Source: Paracoccaceae bacterium (GTDB lineage Bacteria > Pseudomonadota > Alphaproteobacteria > Rhodobacterales > Rhodobacteraceae). From it: DNA of 64,000 bases. The notes beneath the pieces are model-generated. The model was not told where the DNA came from. It saw only the letters and a program-made list of their open reading frames with translations, and did not search any database. Shown piece after piece: positions 49,636 through 59,886 of the stretch; positions within the stretch are counted from its first letter, which is position 1; each line of letters starts with the position of its first letter. The translations under genes were made by a program, and so were the position numbers. The stretch spans positions 1 through 64,000 of the forward strand of contig JAFWNM010000028.1 of assembly GCA_017510335.1 (NCBI GenBank), in the 5' to 3' direction.

Positions 49636-49688
49636 CGGGGCGTTTCCTTGCTTGACTTGGGGCGCGCGGGCGCGCATGAGTAAAGGGC

Positions 49689-49890
49689 TGGTGCCTGTTC
49701 ATGACAGGTGAAAAGGGAATGTGACAAGGCCGGGTCGTAAGATCAAGCCCCAAGCACAGCCGCCCCCGCGACCGTGACCGGAGAGGTCGTCCAATGCCAC
49801 TGCCCCAATCGGGTGGGAAGGCGGACAGACCGACAGGTGATCCCGACAGGGACCCCTGACATCCGCAAGCCGGGAGACCTGCCAGCGCGA
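49689..49890 (+). promoter_or_regulatory. Cobalamin riboswitch 2, upstream of the cobW-cobN operon
   Basis: On the plus strand GGTGCC, CAGGTGAAAAGGGAA, AAGCACAGCCGCCCCCGCGA, GGGTGGGAAGGCGGACAG and the canonical B12 box AAGCCGGGAGACCTGCC (49867-49883) appear in order. This is a full cobalamin riboswitch. The first ORF begins about 150 nt later, so the expression platform lies in 49890-50038. It should repress cobW, cobN and the following cob genes when cobalamin is abundant. Confidence 0.95.
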
Positions 49891-50038
49891 AGGCCGCCCC
49901 GTTTGGGGCATATCAACCGGCGGGGTGTCTGGTTGGGCTTGTGTCGGGGCTGGCACATGCGTTTGTGCTGTCCCGCGCTGCCCGCATTTTCCCTGCCCTT
50001 GCATCGCGTGGCGGGTGGTCACGCGGGAAAGTGGACAA

Positions 50039-50467
50039 ATGAAAACAACTCGCATGATGATGGCGGGGCCGAAACCTGTTGCCGGCGTTTATATGCCTGC
50101 CGCCGGGGGGCTTGCCGGTTCCTTGCACGGCGCAGGTGCGCAGCACCGGGCTGCGGCCAAAACCGCCCCGGCCCAATCAGGCCGTTTTGGTGATGTTTTG
50201 GCGCGTGCCGATACAGCACGCGTCAAACCGCTGTCCGGCCCCTTTTGCGCGCAGCGGGTCCAGCCCCTGCAAGTGCCGGGGTTTGAAGCGGGTGGCGGTG
50301 CCGTCAAGGGGCAGCGTGCCGGGCACGCTGATCACCGCGCCGCCTTGCGCCCCCTGAAAGCCCGTTTTGCCCCTACATTTCGCCGCGTTCGGGGTGGTCT
50401 GGTCAACAGTCTGCCGGGCCTGCGCGATAGTTGCGTGGCCTGCCACGCTGGTTTCCGTCAACGCTGA
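50039..50467 (+). CDS. Hypothetical protein with C-terminal CxxCH, first gene after the riboswitch
   Basis: This 142-aa frame begins MKTTRMMMAGPKPVAG. It is basic, glycine- and alanine-rich in the middle, and ends with RDSCVACHAGFRQR (C132, C135, H136). No signal peptide or known domain is visible. Codon use (CGC, GCC, CTG-rich) resembles real genes, and no alternative frame is better. The CxxCH could bind heme c or a metal, but without a signal peptide a cytochrome is unlikely. It lies 21 bp ahead of the HupE-like gene. It may also be a false ORF. Confidence 0.5.
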   Translation: MKTTRMMMAGPKPVAGVYMPAAGGLAGSLHGAGAQHRAAAKTAPAQSGRFGDVLARADTARVKPLSGPFCAQRVQPLQVPGFEAGGGAVKGQRAGHADHRAALRPLKARFAPTFRRVRGGLVNSLPGLRDSCVACHAGFRQR

Positions 50468-50488
50468 TCCCTTCAAGGAGCATTCCTC

Positions 50489-51103
50489 ATGACACGTTTT
50501 CTAAGTCTTCCCGCAATCGTGCTGGCGGGGCCTGCATTGGCCCATCATCCCTTGGGGGGCGAGGCCCCGCAGACTGTTTTCCACGGGCTGATTTCGGGCC
50601 TTGCCCATCCCGTGATCGGGCTGGACCATCTGGCCTTTGTGGTGCTGGTTGGTCTGGCGGCCGCGCTTGCAGGCCGGTCACTGGCTGGCCCTTTTGCGTT
50701 TATCGCGGCCACGCTGGCGGGCACGGCTGTGCATCTGGCCGGTGTTACGTTGCCGCTGGCCGAACTGGTCATCACGGCGTCGGTTGTCACGCTGGGCGTG
50801 CTGGTGGTGGCGGGGCGGCAGGTCGGCGGGCCTGTGGCGCTGGCGGGCTTCGGGGGGGCAGGGCTTTTCCATGGCTGGGCCTATGGCGAGGCAGTGGTGG
50901 GGTCCACACCCCTACCGGTTTTCGCCTATCTGCTGGGCTTTGGCGCGATCCAGTTCGCGGTTGCGGCAGGCGTGGCGCTGTTTGCGGGCAAGGTGGCCCA
51001 GCACGGGCAGGGCGCAGTGCAGGCCCGTCTTGCTGCGGCTGTGTGCATGGGTGTGGGCGTGGCCTTCCTGTTTGAAACTGTCGAGCACATGATCCTTGGC
51101 TGA
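50489..51103 (+). CDS. HupE/UreJ family membrane protein, possible cobalt transporter
   Basis: This 204-aa protein has a short signal peptide (ending PALA) followed by HHPLGGEAP, then six hydrophobic segments. PVIGLDHLAFVVLVGLAAAL contains the HupE Asp-His motif, and LFHGWAYGEAVVG has a second conserved histidine. HupE/UreJ proteins move nickel or cobalt. Being under cobalamin riboswitch control and upstream of cobN, it probably supplies cobalt to the chelatase. The metal is inferred, not shown. Confidence 0.87.
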   Translation: MTRFLSLPAIVLAGPALAHHPLGGEAPQTVFHGLISGLAHPVIGLDHLAFVVLVGLAAALAGRSLAGPFAFIAATLAGTAVHLAGVTLPLAELVITASVVTLGVLVVAGRQVGGPVALAGFGGAGLFHGWAYGEAVVGSTPLPVFAYLLGFGAIQFAVAAGVALFAGKVAQHGQGAVQARLAAAVCMGVGVAFLFETVEHMILG

Positions 51104-51158
51104 GCTGTGCGACAAGGGGCCAGCGTTTTGCTGGCCCATCCCCTGACCGGAGCGTTCC

Positions 51159-51548
51159 ATGCCCCAAGATACTGTTGAGCTGCTGGTCTGCGTGACCTGT
51201 CGCAGTGCCAGCCCCGCCACCCCCCTTGCCACGCCGGATCCTGATACGCGCCCTGGCGCGCATCTGGTGCAGGCCTTGCGCGATATCGCCCCCGAAGGGC
51301 TGCGCATCATCGCGGTTGATTGCCTGTCCAATTGTTCGCGCGGCTGCACCATTGCGCTGCGCAAGCCCGGCGCCTGGACCTATGTTTATGGCAACCTGAC
51401 ACCCGAATTGCATGTGTCTGACATTCTTGAAGGCGCGCGAAAATACCGTGACGCCGAAGCTGGCCTTGTGCCCTGGCGCGAGCGGCCTGAACATTTCCGC
51501 AAGAACTGCATCGCCCGCATTCCCCCGCTGGAGGCCCCCAATGCCTGA
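51159..51548 (+). CDS. DUF1636 family protein, thioredoxin-like ferredoxin fold
   Basis: This 129-aa protein has five cysteines in a pattern of C11, C14, C55, C59 and C63 (LVCVTC, then VDCLSNCSRGC), resembling thioredoxin-like [2Fe-2S] ferredoxins. DUF1636 proteins regularly accompany CobW. Its stop overlaps the cobW start by eight bases, so the two are coupled. A redox or metallochaperone role in cobalt handling is inference. Confidence 0.85.
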   Translation: MPQDTVELLVCVTCRSASPATPLATPDPDTRPGAHLVQALRDIAPEGLRIIAVDCLSNCSRGCTIALRKPGAWTYVYGNLTPELHVSDILEGARKYRDAEAGLVPWRERPEHFRKNCIARIPPLEAPNA

Positions 51549-52578
51549 TCTGTCAAAAACCCCTGTCACCATCGTCACCGGCTTTCTGGGCGCGGGCAAG
51601 ACCACGCTGATTTCGCACCTGATCCGCAATGCGGGCGGGCGGCGTCTGGCCGTTGTTGTCAATGAGTTCGGCACTGCCGGTGTGGATGGCGATATTCTGA
51701 AATCCTGCGCCATTCCCGACTGTCCCGCCGAAAACATTGTGGAGCTGTCCAATGGCTGTATTTGTTGCACGGTCGCCGATGACTTTATTCCCACGGTCGA
51801 GGCGCTTTTGAGAATGGACCCCAAGCCCGATCATATCTTGATCGAAACATCAGGGCTGGCGCTGCCCAAACCACTGCTGAAAGCGTTTGACTGGCCGGCA
51901 ATCCGCTCTCGCATTACTGTTGATGGTGTGGTTGCGTTGGCAGATGCCGAAGCGGTGGCCGATGGCCGGTTCGCCCCTGATCTGGCGGCGGTTGATGCCC
52001 AGCGCGCCGCTGATGACAGCCTTGAACATGAAACGCCCCTGTCCGAAGTGTTCGAGGACCAGATTGCCTGCGCGGATCTGGTGTTGCTGACCAAGCCTGA
52101 TCTGGCCGGGCCGGACGGTGTGGCGCGCGCGCGCGCGGTCATTGCCGCGCAGACCCGCCGCCCGCTGCCAGTGCTAGAGGTTGCCGAAGGCATGGTGGAC
52201 CCTGCGGTTTTGCTGGGGCTGGAAGCCAGTGCCGAAGATGACCTTGCGGCGCGTCCGTCGCATCATGACGGGCATGACGACCATGAACACGATGATTTCG
52301 ACACTATCATGGTGACGATGGGGGAAATCGCGGACCCCGCAGACCTGACCGCGCGCCTTGTCCGATTGGCTGAAACCCAGAATATCCTGCGGGTCAAGGG
52401 GTATGCGGCTGTTGACGGCAAACCCATGCGTTTGTTGGTCCAGGCAGTGGGCGGGCGGGTGCGCCACCAGTTCGACCGGCCCTGGCGCGCGGAGGAGGCA
52501 CGCCTGACCCGGCTTGTCGTGATTGCCGAACATGACAATGTGAACGAGGCCGCGATCCGCGCCACATTGGGGGCCTGA
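51541..52578 (+). CDS. cobW: CobW-family GTPase
   Basis: This 345-aa G3E GTPase has the P-loop GFLGAGKTT (about residues 14-22), the metal motif NGCICCTV (C73, C75, C76), and a histidine/aspartate-rich loop HHDGHDDHEHDD near residue 240. CobW proteins load cobalt to the cobalt chelatase or protect it from mismetalation. The start at 51541 gives MPDLSK and overlaps the DUF1636 stop. cobN follows after 6 bp. Confidence 0.95.
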   Translation: MPDLSKTPVTIVTGFLGAGKTTLISHLIRNAGGRRLAVVVNEFGTAGVDGDILKSCAIPDCPAENIVELSNGCICCTVADDFIPTVEALLRMDPKPDHILIETSGLALPKPLLKAFDWPAIRSRITVDGVVALADAEAVADGRFAPDLAAVDAQRAADDSLEHETPLSEVFEDQIACADLVLLTKPDLAGPDGVARARAVIAAQTRRPLPVLEVAEGMVDPAVLLGLEASAEDDLAARPSHHDGHDDHEHDDFDTIMVTMGEIADPADLTARLVRLAETQNILRVKGYAAVDGKPMRLLVQAVGGRVRHQFDRPWRAEEARLTRLVVIAEHDNVNEAAIRATLGA

Positions 52579-52584
52579 TCCGCG

Positions 52585-55500
52585 ATGCATGTCGTCTTTC
52601 GCGAAAGCCACGGTCTGGACGAGGCCGCAACCCCCACAGATTTGGGCCAAAACCCTGCTGATCTGGTGGTGTTGTCCTTCTCGGACAGTGACCTTGGGGC
52701 TTTCGCGCAAGCGTGGCGCGCACACAAGGACACGCTGCCCGGCTTGCGGCTGGCCAATCTGGCCGCGCTGACGCACCCGCTGTCGGTCGATACCTATGTG
52801 GAAAAAACCCTGTCGGGGGCAAAAGGTATTCTGGTGCGCCTTATCGGGGGGCAAGCCTATTGGTCTTATGGTTTGCAGCAACTGCGCGCCATCGCGCAGC
52901 AAAAGGGCATTGCCCTTGCTGTGCTGCCTGCGGATGGCAGGGTTGATGCGGCACTTGATGCGGCCTCGACCCTGCCGGTCAGCACGCTGCGCCGTCTGGC
53001 CCATCTGTGCGATATGGGGGGGGCGGGGGCCGCGTGCGCTGCGCTGCAGCAGCTTGCGCTGGCGTCGGGGATTTATGCGCCCCCCGCAGGCGGGGTGCGG
53101 GCTGTTGCGCAGGTGGGCGGCTGGGGGCCTGCCGGGGTTATGTGCCCGGCTGCCTTCGCGCTTGCATCTGCACGCCCGCGCGTCTTGTTGGTGTTTTACC
53201 GGGCCTATCTTGCTGCGGCGGATATGGACCCGATCCGTGCGCTGGCCCAAGCGATGGACGCGCGCGGCTTCGATGCGCTGGCGTTGTTTGTGCCATCGTT
53301 GAAGGAACCGCAGGCGCGTGCATGGCTGTCGCGCTGGGTCCGGCATCTGGCACCCAAAGCTGTGATAAACGCCACTGCCTTTTCCGCGCGGGGCGATGAC
53401 GGGGCCGTGCTGGACGGCGCAGGCGTGCCGGTGTTTCAGGTGGCGCTTGCCACCAATGAACGGCGCAAATGGCGCGACGCCGCGCGCGGCCTGTCCCCTG
53501 CCGATCTGGCCATGCATGTGGTCCTGCCCGAAGTGGATGGTCGTTTGTTTGCAGGGGTGGCCAGTTTCAAGGATGTCGCGGCCCCCGATCCAGACCTGCA
53601 ATTTGCCCGTGCTGAACACCGTGCTGACGCCGCACGCGTTGCCGCAATCGCCGAGCGTGTGTGCGCATGGGTCCGGTTGCAGGACATGCCGCCCGCGCAG
53701 CGCCGCACTGTCTTGGTGTTGTCCACCTATCCCGGCAAGGGATGGAACATAGCGCATGCAGTGGGGCTGGACGCGCTGGAAAGCGCCAGCGCCATTTTGC
53801 GCGACATCGGCGCGCAAGCCCCTGATGCCCGCGCGCTGGCTGGCGCATTGGCAACCGGGCAGGTGCATTGGCCCCTTGCATCCTATCGGGCTGCGCTGGG
53901 CAATTTGCCTGACGCGCTGCGCAATGACCTGCAAAATGCGTGGGGCGCGCCGGAAAATGACCCGGCCTGCGGCAGTGCGGGTTTTGGCTTTGCCGCGCTG
54001 CGCCTTGGATCAACGCTTGTCGCCCTGCAACCCGACCGCGGCATGCCTGAGCAGCGTGACGACGACTATCACGACCTGAACCGCACCCCGCGCCACGCCT
54101 ATGTCGCGTTCTATCTGTGGCTGCGCGAACAGGCGGATGCACTGGTGCATATCGGTGCGCATGGCACGCTGGAATGGCTGCCGGGCAAATCCGTGGCCCT
54201 GTCCGGGTCCTGCTGGCCCGAAGCGTTGATTGGTCATTTGCCAGTGATCTATCCGTTTATTGTGAACGACCCCGGCGAAGCCGCGCAGGCCAAGCGCCGC
54301 ATCGGGGCGGTGACGTTGGGCCATGTGCCCCCGCCGATGGTCGCTGCGCAATCGGGTGCAGGGCTGGCACAGCTGGAAGCCCTGCTGGACGAGTTTTCCA
54401 ACGCCGACGGGCTGGACCCCGCCCGCCGCGACCGCCTGCAAGAGGGTATCCGCCAAGAGGCCGAGGCCCTGGGACTGGGCACGGAACTGGGGCTTGATAG
54501 CGCGGAGTGTCTGGCGCAGGCGATCACCCGCATTGACCGTTTCGTGTGCGATGTGAAGGAAAGCCAGTTCGGGGACGGGCTGCATATCTTCGGGCGCGGG
54601 GAACAGGGCGCGGGGGAACGTGCGGGGCTTCAGGCCGCGCTGTCGGGCCGGTTCGTTGCCCCAGGTCCGTCTGGTTCGCCCTATCGGGGCCGGTCTGATG
54701 TGTTGCCCACGGGGCGTAACATGTTCACCACCGACCCGCGCGCTGTGCCAAGCCGCGCGGCCCATGCGCAGGGCGTCAAGCTGGCCGATGAACTGGTGCG
54801 TCGCCATTTGCAGGACCATGGCGACTGGCCGCGCGCGCTGGTCGTGGACCTGTGGGGCAGTGCCACCATGCGCACCGCCGGCGAGGAATTTGCCATGGCG
54901 CTGCACCTTCTGGGCGCGCGCCCCGTCTGGGATGCAGGGTCGGCGCGCGTGTCGGGCGTTGAAATCCTGCCCATCGCGGAACTGGACCGCCCGCGTCTGG
55001 ATGTAACCTTGCGGGTGTCCGGGCTGTTTCGGGATGTGTTTGGGCAACTGGGCACGCTTTTCGGGCAGGCGGTCGCTGCCTTGGCCGCGCGGGATGAAGC
55101 GCCGGACTGGAACCCGTTTGTGGGCCGTGCGGGCGCGCGTGTCTATGGCCCCGCACCGGGCAGCTATGGTCTGGGCATGGCGGGCATGGTGGACGATTAC
55201 AGCGAAGGCATGCGTGCGCAGGCAGGGCGCGCATGGCTGGCGGCGTCATCGCATGCGCTGGACACCGGCCAGCATGACCCCGAAGGGATTGCCGCGCGCG
55301 TGGCAGGGGCTGACGCCTTCGTGCATTTGCAAGACCTGCCTGAAACCGATCTTTTGCTGGCGCAGGACTATGCTGCCCATGAAGCGGGCTTTGCTGCCGC
55401 GCAGTCCGTGACGGGCGGGCACGCAGCGCTGTATCACATGGACACCACACGCCCTGATAGCCCGCGCGCGCGCAACCTGACCGAAGAAATCGCGCGGGTC

Positions 55501-55809
55501 GTGCGTGCCCGCGCGGCAAACCCCGCGTGGATCAGGGGCATGATGGCGCATGGTTTTCGGGGGGGCGCGGAAATTGCCGCCACGCTGGACCATCTTGGGG
55601 CTTTTGCCCATCTGGCGGGGGCTGTGCCGCCGCATCTTGTTGACCTGTATCATGACGCGACCTTGGGGGATGACGATGTGCGCGCCTTCCTTGAACGCGA
55701 AAACCCTGCCGCCCTTGCGGCGATGACAGCGCGGTTTGCGGCATTGCATGATGCAGGCCTTTGGGTGACGCGCCGGAATTCCATTCTTGCGGGGGTGGCA
55801 CATGCGTGA
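52585..55809 (+). CDS. cobN: Aerobic cobaltochelatase subunit CobN
   Basis: This 1074-aa protein is the large subunit of the CobNST complex that inserts cobalt into hydrogenobyrinic acid a,c-diamide with ATP. The conserved [14 protein letters not shown] and the [12 protein letters not shown] region occur in the expected order. It is at the shorter end for CobN (Pseudomonas CobN is about 1275 aa). cobS and cobT are not in the window. The first codons follow cobW by 6 bp, and the stop overlaps cobG. Confidence 0.95.
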   Translation: MHVVFRESHGLDEAATPTDLGQNPADLVVLSFSDSDLGAFAQAWRAHKDTLPGLRLANLAALTHPLSVDTYVEKTLSGAKGILVRLIGGQAYWSYGLQQLRAIAQQKGIALAVLPADGRVDAALDAASTLPVSTLRRLAHLCDMGGAGAACAALQQLALASGIYAPPAGGVRAVAQVGGWGPAGVMCPAAFALASARPRVLLVFYRAYLAAADMDPIRALAQAMDARGFDALALFVPSLKEPQARAWLSRWVRHLAPKAVINATAFSARGDDGAVLDGAGVPVFQVALATNERRKWRDAARGLSPADLAMHVVLPEVDGRLFAGVASFKDVAAPDPDLQFARAEHRADAARVAAIAERVCAWVRLQDMPPAQRRTVLVLSTYPGKGWNIAHAVGLDALESASAILRDIGAQAPDARALAGALATGQVHWPLASYRAALGNLPDALRNDLQNAWGAPENDPACGSAGFGFAALRLGSTLVALQPDRGMPEQRDDDYHDLNRTPRHAYVAFYLWLREQADALVHIGAHGTLEWLPGKSVALSGSCWPEALIGHLPVIYPFIVNDPGEAAQAKRRIGAVTLGHVPPPMVAAQSGAGLAQLEALLDEFSNADGLDPARRDRLQEGIRQEAEALGLGTELGLDSAECLAQAITRIDRFVCDVKESQFGDGLHIFGRGEQGAGERAGLQAALSGRFVAPGPSGSPYRGRSDVLPTGRNMFTTDPRAVPSRAAHAQGVKLADELVRRHLQDHGDWPRALVVDLWGSATMRTAGEEFAMALHLLGARPVWDAGSARVSGVEILPIAELDRPRLDVTLRVSGLFRDVFGQLGTLFGQAVAALAARDEAPDWNPFVGRAGARVYGPAPGSYGLGMAGMVDDYSEGMRAQAGRAWLAASSHALDTGQHDPEGIAARVAGADAFVHLQDLPETDLLLAQDYAAHEAGFAAAQSVTGGHAALYHMDTTRPDSPRARNLTEEIARVVRARAANPAWIRGMMAHGFRGGAEIAATLDHLGAFAHLAGAVPPHLVDLYHDATLGDDDVRAFLERENPAALAAMTARFAALHDAGLWVTRRNSILAGVAHA

Positions 55810-56920
55810 ATTCGACATCAAAGGATGGTGCCCAGGTGCGCTGCGCCCCATGCGGTCTGGTGATGGCTGGGTGGTGCGCGTGCGCCCGCGCCTTGCGCGG
55901 CTGACACGCGCGCAGGCGCTGGGGCTGTGCGATATGGCGCAGGCTTATGGCGCAGGGCTGATCGATCTGACCAACCGCGCCAATGTGCAAATTCGCGGCG
56001 TCAGCGATGCGGCCCTTGCCCCTTTGCAACAGGCCCTTGCTGCGCTGGACCTGCTTGATGACAATCCCGGTCTGGAAGCGCGCCGCAACATCCTGATCGC
56101 GCCTGACTGGGCGCAGCAAGATGACAGTTCGCGGCTGTGGCTGGACCTTGCCAACCGTCTGGCGGACTTGCCTGACCTGCCGCCCAAAACGGGCTTTGCG
56201 ATGGATGCAGGCCCCGCGCCGGTCCTGTCACAGGACCCCGCGGATTTCCGTATTGAACGTGGCCTGCAGGGCCTGATCTTGCGCGCCGAAGGTCATGCGC
56301 GCGGCATGGCGCTGGAACAGGGGCGCGAAATCGAGGGCCTGATCCGGTTGTGCCGCTGGTTCGCGCAAACAGGCGGCGCGCAATCCGGGCGCATGGCCCG
56401 CCACCGCGCACCGCTGCCCGGCTGGGCCATATGGGACGCAGCACCCCTGCCAGCGCGTGCGCCGCTGGGCGCTGGAATTTCACCTGTTGGCCTGACATTG
56501 GGGGCGGCGTTTGGCCAGATTGTGGCGCGCGATCTGGCGCAAGTGGTGGCTGCAACCGATGCGCCCGCCATACGCGTGACACCGTGGCGCTGTGTGGTGC
56601 TGGAAGGACTGACTGCCGCGCCCGCACTGCCCGCAAGCCTGACAGCGACCGCCCATCACCCGGCCTTGCGCGTCGATGCCTGCGCCGGCGCGCCCTTTTG
56701 CCCGCAGGCCAGTGTTGAAACCCGCGCTTTTGCAGGGCAACTGGCCCCTTTGGTCAGTGGCAGTCTGCATGTGTCTGGTTGTGCGAAAGGCTGCGCAAGG
56801 GCGCGCGCGGCCGATGTGACCGTGACCGGCCGCGATGGCCGTTTCGATCTGGTGGTGCAGGGGCGCACAGAAGCAACAGGGTTGACCCCACCCCAGATTC
56901 TGACCCGTTTTGAAAGATGA
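55802..56920 (+). CDS. cobG: Precorrin-3B synthase
   Basis: This 372-aa Fe-S/siroheme-fold mono-oxygenase converts precorrin-3A to precorrin-3B using oxygen, which marks the aerobic cobalamin route. Four cysteines are spaced C294, C300, C327 and C331 (CAGAPFC and CAKGC), as in the sulfite/nitrite-reductase family. The N-terminal [14 protein letters not shown] is standard. The start at 55802 overlaps the cobN stop by eight bases. In the related R. capsulatus this step is done by CobZ, so CobG is a useful marker here. Confidence 0.94.
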   Translation: MREFDIKGWCPGALRPMRSGDGWVVRVRPRLARLTRAQALGLCDMAQAYGAGLIDLTNRANVQIRGVSDAALAPLQQALAALDLLDDNPGLEARRNILIAPDWAQQDDSSRLWLDLANRLADLPDLPPKTGFAMDAGPAPVLSQDPADFRIERGLQGLILRAEGHARGMALEQGREIEGLIRLCRWFAQTGGAQSGRMARHRAPLPGWAIWDAAPLPARAPLGAGISPVGLTLGAAFGQIVARDLAQVVAATDAPAIRVTPWRCVVLEGLTAAPALPASLTATAHHPALRVDACAGAPFCPQASVETRAFAGQLAPLVSGSLHVSGCAKGCARARAADVTVTGRDGRFDLVVQGRTEATGLTPPQILTRFER

Positions 56921-57552
56921 TGATGCCCTATAAATACGAAACCGATGGCGCCGCAATTTACCGCCAGTCCTTTGCGACCATCCGCGCCGAGGCTGATCTG
57001 CGCCGCTTCACCCCTGAGGAGGAACCCTTGGCCGTGCGCATGATCCACGCCGCCGGGATGGTCGGGCTGGAGGCGTTCATTCACTTCTCGCCAAAGTTTG
57101 CCCCCGCAGCGCGCGCAGCACTTGGCGCTGGGGCGCCCATCCTGTGCGACGCCCATATGGTGTCCGAAGGGGTGACCCGCCCGCGCCTGCCTGCGGGCAA
57201 TGAAGTCATCTGCACGCTGCGCGATCCGCGCGTGCCGCAGATGGCGCGCGACATGGGCAATACGCGTTCAGCCGCAGCGCTGGAGTTGTGGCGGCCCCAT
57301 CTGGCAGGTGCATTGGTTGCTATTGGCAATGCGCCGACAGCGTTGTTTCACCTGCTGACCATGCTGGAAGACCCGGCCTGCCCGCGCCCCGCCGCGATTA
57401 TCGGCTGCCCTGTTGGGTTCGTGGGCGCAATGGAATCCAAGGACGCGCTTTGGGCAGCGCAGCCGGTGCCCTGCTGCATCGTCAAGGGGCGTCTGGGCGG
57501 CAGTGCCATCACAGTTGCGGCGATCAACGCCATCGCGAGCCGCCAGGAATGA
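56917..57552 (+). CDS. cobH: Precorrin-8X methylmutase
   Basis: This 211-aa enzyme moves a methyl group from C11 to C12, giving hydrogenobyrinate. The sequence [20 protein letters not shown], then [18 protein letters not shown] with its catalytic histidine, and [11 protein letters not shown] are diagnostic. Three successive ATG codons start the frame, the first overlapping the cobG stop. The next gene cobI overlaps by four bases. Confidence 0.95.
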   Translation: MMMPYKYETDGAAIYRQSFATIRAEADLRRFTPEEEPLAVRMIHAAGMVGLEAFIHFSPKFAPAARAALGAGAPILCDAHMVSEGVTRPRLPAGNEVICTLRDPRVPQMARDMGNTRSAAALELWRPHLAGALVAIGNAPTALFHLLTMLEDPACPRPAAIIGCPVGFVGAMESKDALWAAQPVPCCIVKGRLGGSAITVAAINAIASRQE

Positions 57553-58274
57553 GTGTGGGCACGATTTTCGGTGTGGGCCTTGGCCCCGGCGCCCAGGACC
57601 TGATGAGCGTGCGCGCCGACCGTCTGGTGCGCGGCGCATGCCATGTCGCCTATTTCCGCAAGGCGGGGCGCAAGGGGCAGGCCCGCGCGATTGTGGAAGG
57701 CATGCTGTCGCCCGAAGCTGTGGAGTTTGCGATGGAATACCCCGTTACCACGGAAATTCCCTTTGCCGACCCGCGATATAACGAAATTCTGGTACGGTTT
57801 TACGCCGAATGCTGCGCGCATCTGGAACGCCTGGCAAAAACCGGCGCGGATGTGGTCGTGCTGTGCGAGGGGGACCCGTTCTTCTACGGTTCTTTCATGC
57901 ATGTGTATACGCGCCTGAAAGATGTGGTTCCCCTTGAGGTGGTGCCCGCCATTACCGGCATGTCAGGGGCATGGACCGCCACAGGACACCCCATCACATG
58001 GGGCGATGATGTGCTGACTGTGCTGATGGCCACATTGTCCGAAGACGTACTGGCGGCCAGGATTGCCGCCACCGATGCGCTGGTGGTCATGAAGATCGGG
58101 CGCAACTTGCCCAAGCTGAAACGCGCCTTGCACGCGGCGGGGCGGCTGGATGACGCGTGGCTGGTGGAATATGCCCAAATGCCGCGCCAGCGCGTGCAAC
58201 ACCTGAGCGCGGCCGACGAGGTGACGCCCTATTTCTCGATTGTGCTGATCCATGGACAGGGGCGCAGACCATGA
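57549..58274 (+). CDS. cobI: Precorrin-2 C20-methyltransferase
   Basis: This 241-aa S-adenosylmethionine methyltransferase turns precorrin-2 into precorrin-3A. It shows the class III fold: FGVGLGPGAQDLMSVRADRL at the N terminus, VVVLCEGDPFFYGSFMHVY in the middle and VVPAITGMSGAWTATG after it. The ATG at 57549 overlaps the cobH stop with AGGA ahead of it. The frame upstream to 57288 overlaps cobH and is rejected. cobJ follows with an ATGA overlap. Confidence 0.95.
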   Translation: MSVGTIFGVGLGPGAQDLMSVRADRLVRGACHVAYFRKAGRKGQARAIVEGMLSPEAVEFAMEYPVTTEIPFADPRYNEILVRFYAECCAHLERLAKTGADVVVLCEGDPFFYGSFMHVYTRLKDVVPLEVVPAITGMSGAWTATGHPITWGDDVLTVLMATLSEDVLAARIAATDALVVMKIGRNLPKLKRALHAAGRLDDAWLVEYAQMPRQRVQHLSAADEVTPYFSIVLIHGQGRRP

Positions 58275-59017
58275 ACGGCTGGGTCGCTGTTGCGGGCCTT
58301 GGGCCGGGGGATGAGGCATTGGTGACGCCAGAGGTGCGCGGCGCACTGGATCAGGCCACAGATGTGGTGGGGTATATCCCCTATGTGGCGCGCATTGCGC
58401 CGCGCGACGGGCTGGTGTTGCATGCCAGCGATAACCGCGTGGAACTGGAGCGCGCGGCCCATGCGCTGGATTTGGCCGCGCAGGGGCGGCGCGTGGTTGT
58501 GGTGTCTTCCGGTGATCCCGGTGTGTTCGCCATGGCATCAGCCCTGTTCGAAGCGCTGGAGGCAGGACCGCAGGCATGGCGGGCACTGGATATCCGTGTG
58601 CTGCCGGGGATTACCGCCATGCTGGCGGCGGCTGCGCGCGCAGGCGCACCGCTGGGCCATGATTTCTGCGCCATCAACCTGAGCGATAATCTGAAACCCT
58701 GGGCGCTGATTGAAAAACGGCTGCGTCTGGCCGCCGAGGCCGATTTCGCCATGGCCTTCTACAACCCCAGATCAAAATCGCGCCCGGACGGGTTTGCCCG
58801 CGCGCTTGATGTGTTGCGCGCGGCCTGCGCGGATGCGCGCCCGGTGCTTTTTGCGCGCGCTGTCAGCACGCCGCAGGAAGATCTGCACATTGTGCCCCTG
58901 ACCGAGGCACTGCCGGATATGGCGGATATGCGCACCATGGTCATTGTCGGGTCAAGCCTGACGCGGGTGATCGACACCCCGCGCGGGCCGATCCTGTTCA
59001 CCCCGAGATCGGTATGA
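58271..59017 (+). CDS. cobJ: Precorrin-3B C17-methyltransferase
   Basis: This 248-aa methyltransferase contracts the macrocycle while methylating C17, giving precorrin-4. The sequence AGLGPGDEALVTPEVRGAL, VVVVSSGDPGVFAMASALFE and FAMAFYNPRSKSRPDGF are typical. The start at 58271 overlaps the cobI stop by four bases. It is the last gene of the run that starts at riboswitch 2; repeat copy 5 follows. Confidence 0.95.
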   Translation: MNGWVAVAGLGPGDEALVTPEVRGALDQATDVVGYIPYVARIAPRDGLVLHASDNRVELERAAHALDLAAQGRRVVVVSSGDPGVFAMASALFEALEAGPQAWRALDIRVLPGITAMLAAAARAGAPLGHDFCAINLSDNLKPWALIEKRLRLAAEADFAMAFYNPRSKSRPDGFARALDVLRAACADARPVLFARAVSTPQEDLHIVPLTEALPDMADMRTMVIVGSSLTRVIDTPRGPILFTPRSV

Positions 59018-59051
59018 GCCGCGTGGGCATGGCAAAACCGCTGGCGCAGCA

Positions 59052-59126
59052 AGGGGGGCTGTCTGCCCCCCTCTTGGGCCGGATGGCCCAATTCACCCCC
59101 CGAGGATATTTTGGCCAGACTGAAAG
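59052..59126 (+). repeat. Dispersed double-hairpin repeat, copy 5
   Basis: GGGGGGCTGTCTGCCCCCCT is followed by a second hairpin (GGGCCGGATGGCCC) and the tail CCGAGGATATTTTGGCCAGA then CTGAAA. It lies between the convergent cobJ and cobK genes. Confidence 0.8.
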
Positions 59127-59154
59127 CGGGATTGGGCAGTGGGGGGCAGCAAGG

Positions 59155-59886
59155 TCACGCCCGGACCCAGTCAAGCACGGATGCGATGTCATGGGTCTGG
59201 GCGCGTGGCGGAACCGGGGGGCGGTCAATCATCAGGACGGGAATTTGCAACTGGCGTGCGGCGATGAGTTTGGCCTGCGCCCCGGTGCCGCCGGCATTCT
59301 TGCACACGACCAGATCGATCCCCTGCGCTTGCATGAGGGCCGCGTCGGATGTGGCGTCAAACGGGCCGCGATCGATGAGGATGTGGTGGTCTGGCAAGGA
59401 GGGCGGGGTTTGCGGTGCATCCACAAGACGCAACAGGTAGCGGTGTTGTGGCTGCGCGGCAAAGGCCGCAAGATGCATGCGTCCAAGCGCGAGCATGATG
59501 TTGCGCCGAGGCCCTGCCAGGGCGCGCGCAGCGGCCGGGATGTCGCGCGCATGCGTCCAGTTATCGCCTGCGCAGGCTGTCCAGGGCGGGCGGGTCAGCG
59601 CCATCAGGGGGATGCCCGAAAGTTGTGCGGCGCGTATGGCGTTGGCGCTTATGGTGGCAGCGAATGGGTGGGTTGCATCCACAAGATGGGTGACATGATG
59701 TGTGCGCAGGTAGTGGGCCAACCCTTCTGCGCCGCCAAACCCGCCCACGCGCACGGCTACGGGTTGCGGTTTGGGGCGTGCGACGCGCCCGGCATAACTG
59801 AGGGTGGCGGGCAGGCCAGCGCGGGCGAATTTGCACACAAGGCGTGTGGCCTCAAGAGTGCCACCAAGAACAAGGATATTTGGCAT
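59155..59886 (-). CDS. cobK: Precorrin-6A reductase
   Basis: This 243-aa NADPH-dependent reductase converts precorrin-6A to precorrin-6B. The N-terminal MPNILVLGGTLEATRLV, LVDATHPFAATISANAI and CKNAGGTGAQAKLIAAR motifs are characteristic. The start codon (59886-59884) overlaps the divergent cobL start (59885-59887). It lies opposite to the rest of the cluster. The very long frame to 61035 is antisense to cobL and is rejected. Confidence 0.95.
   Translation of the reverse strand: MPNILVLGGTLEATRLVCKFARAGLPATLSYAGRVARPKPQPVAVRVGGFGGAEGLAHYLRTHHVTHLVDATHPFAATISANAIRAAQLSGIPLMALTRPPWTACAGDNWTHARDIPAAARALAGPRRNIMLALGRMHLAAFAAQPQHRYLLRLVDAPQTPPSLPDHHILIDRGPFDATSDAALMQAQGIDLVVCKNAGGTGAQAKLIAARQLQIPVLMIDRPPVPPRAQTHDIASVLDWVRA

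Noticed and set aside
49774-50193. Plus-strand frame of 139 codons in the riboswitch
   Set aside because: It overlaps the B12 box and other conserved riboswitch blocks, so it is RNA structure rather than protein.
52174-53934. Minus-strand frame of 586 codons
   Set aside because: It is antisense to cobW and cobN, both clear genes.
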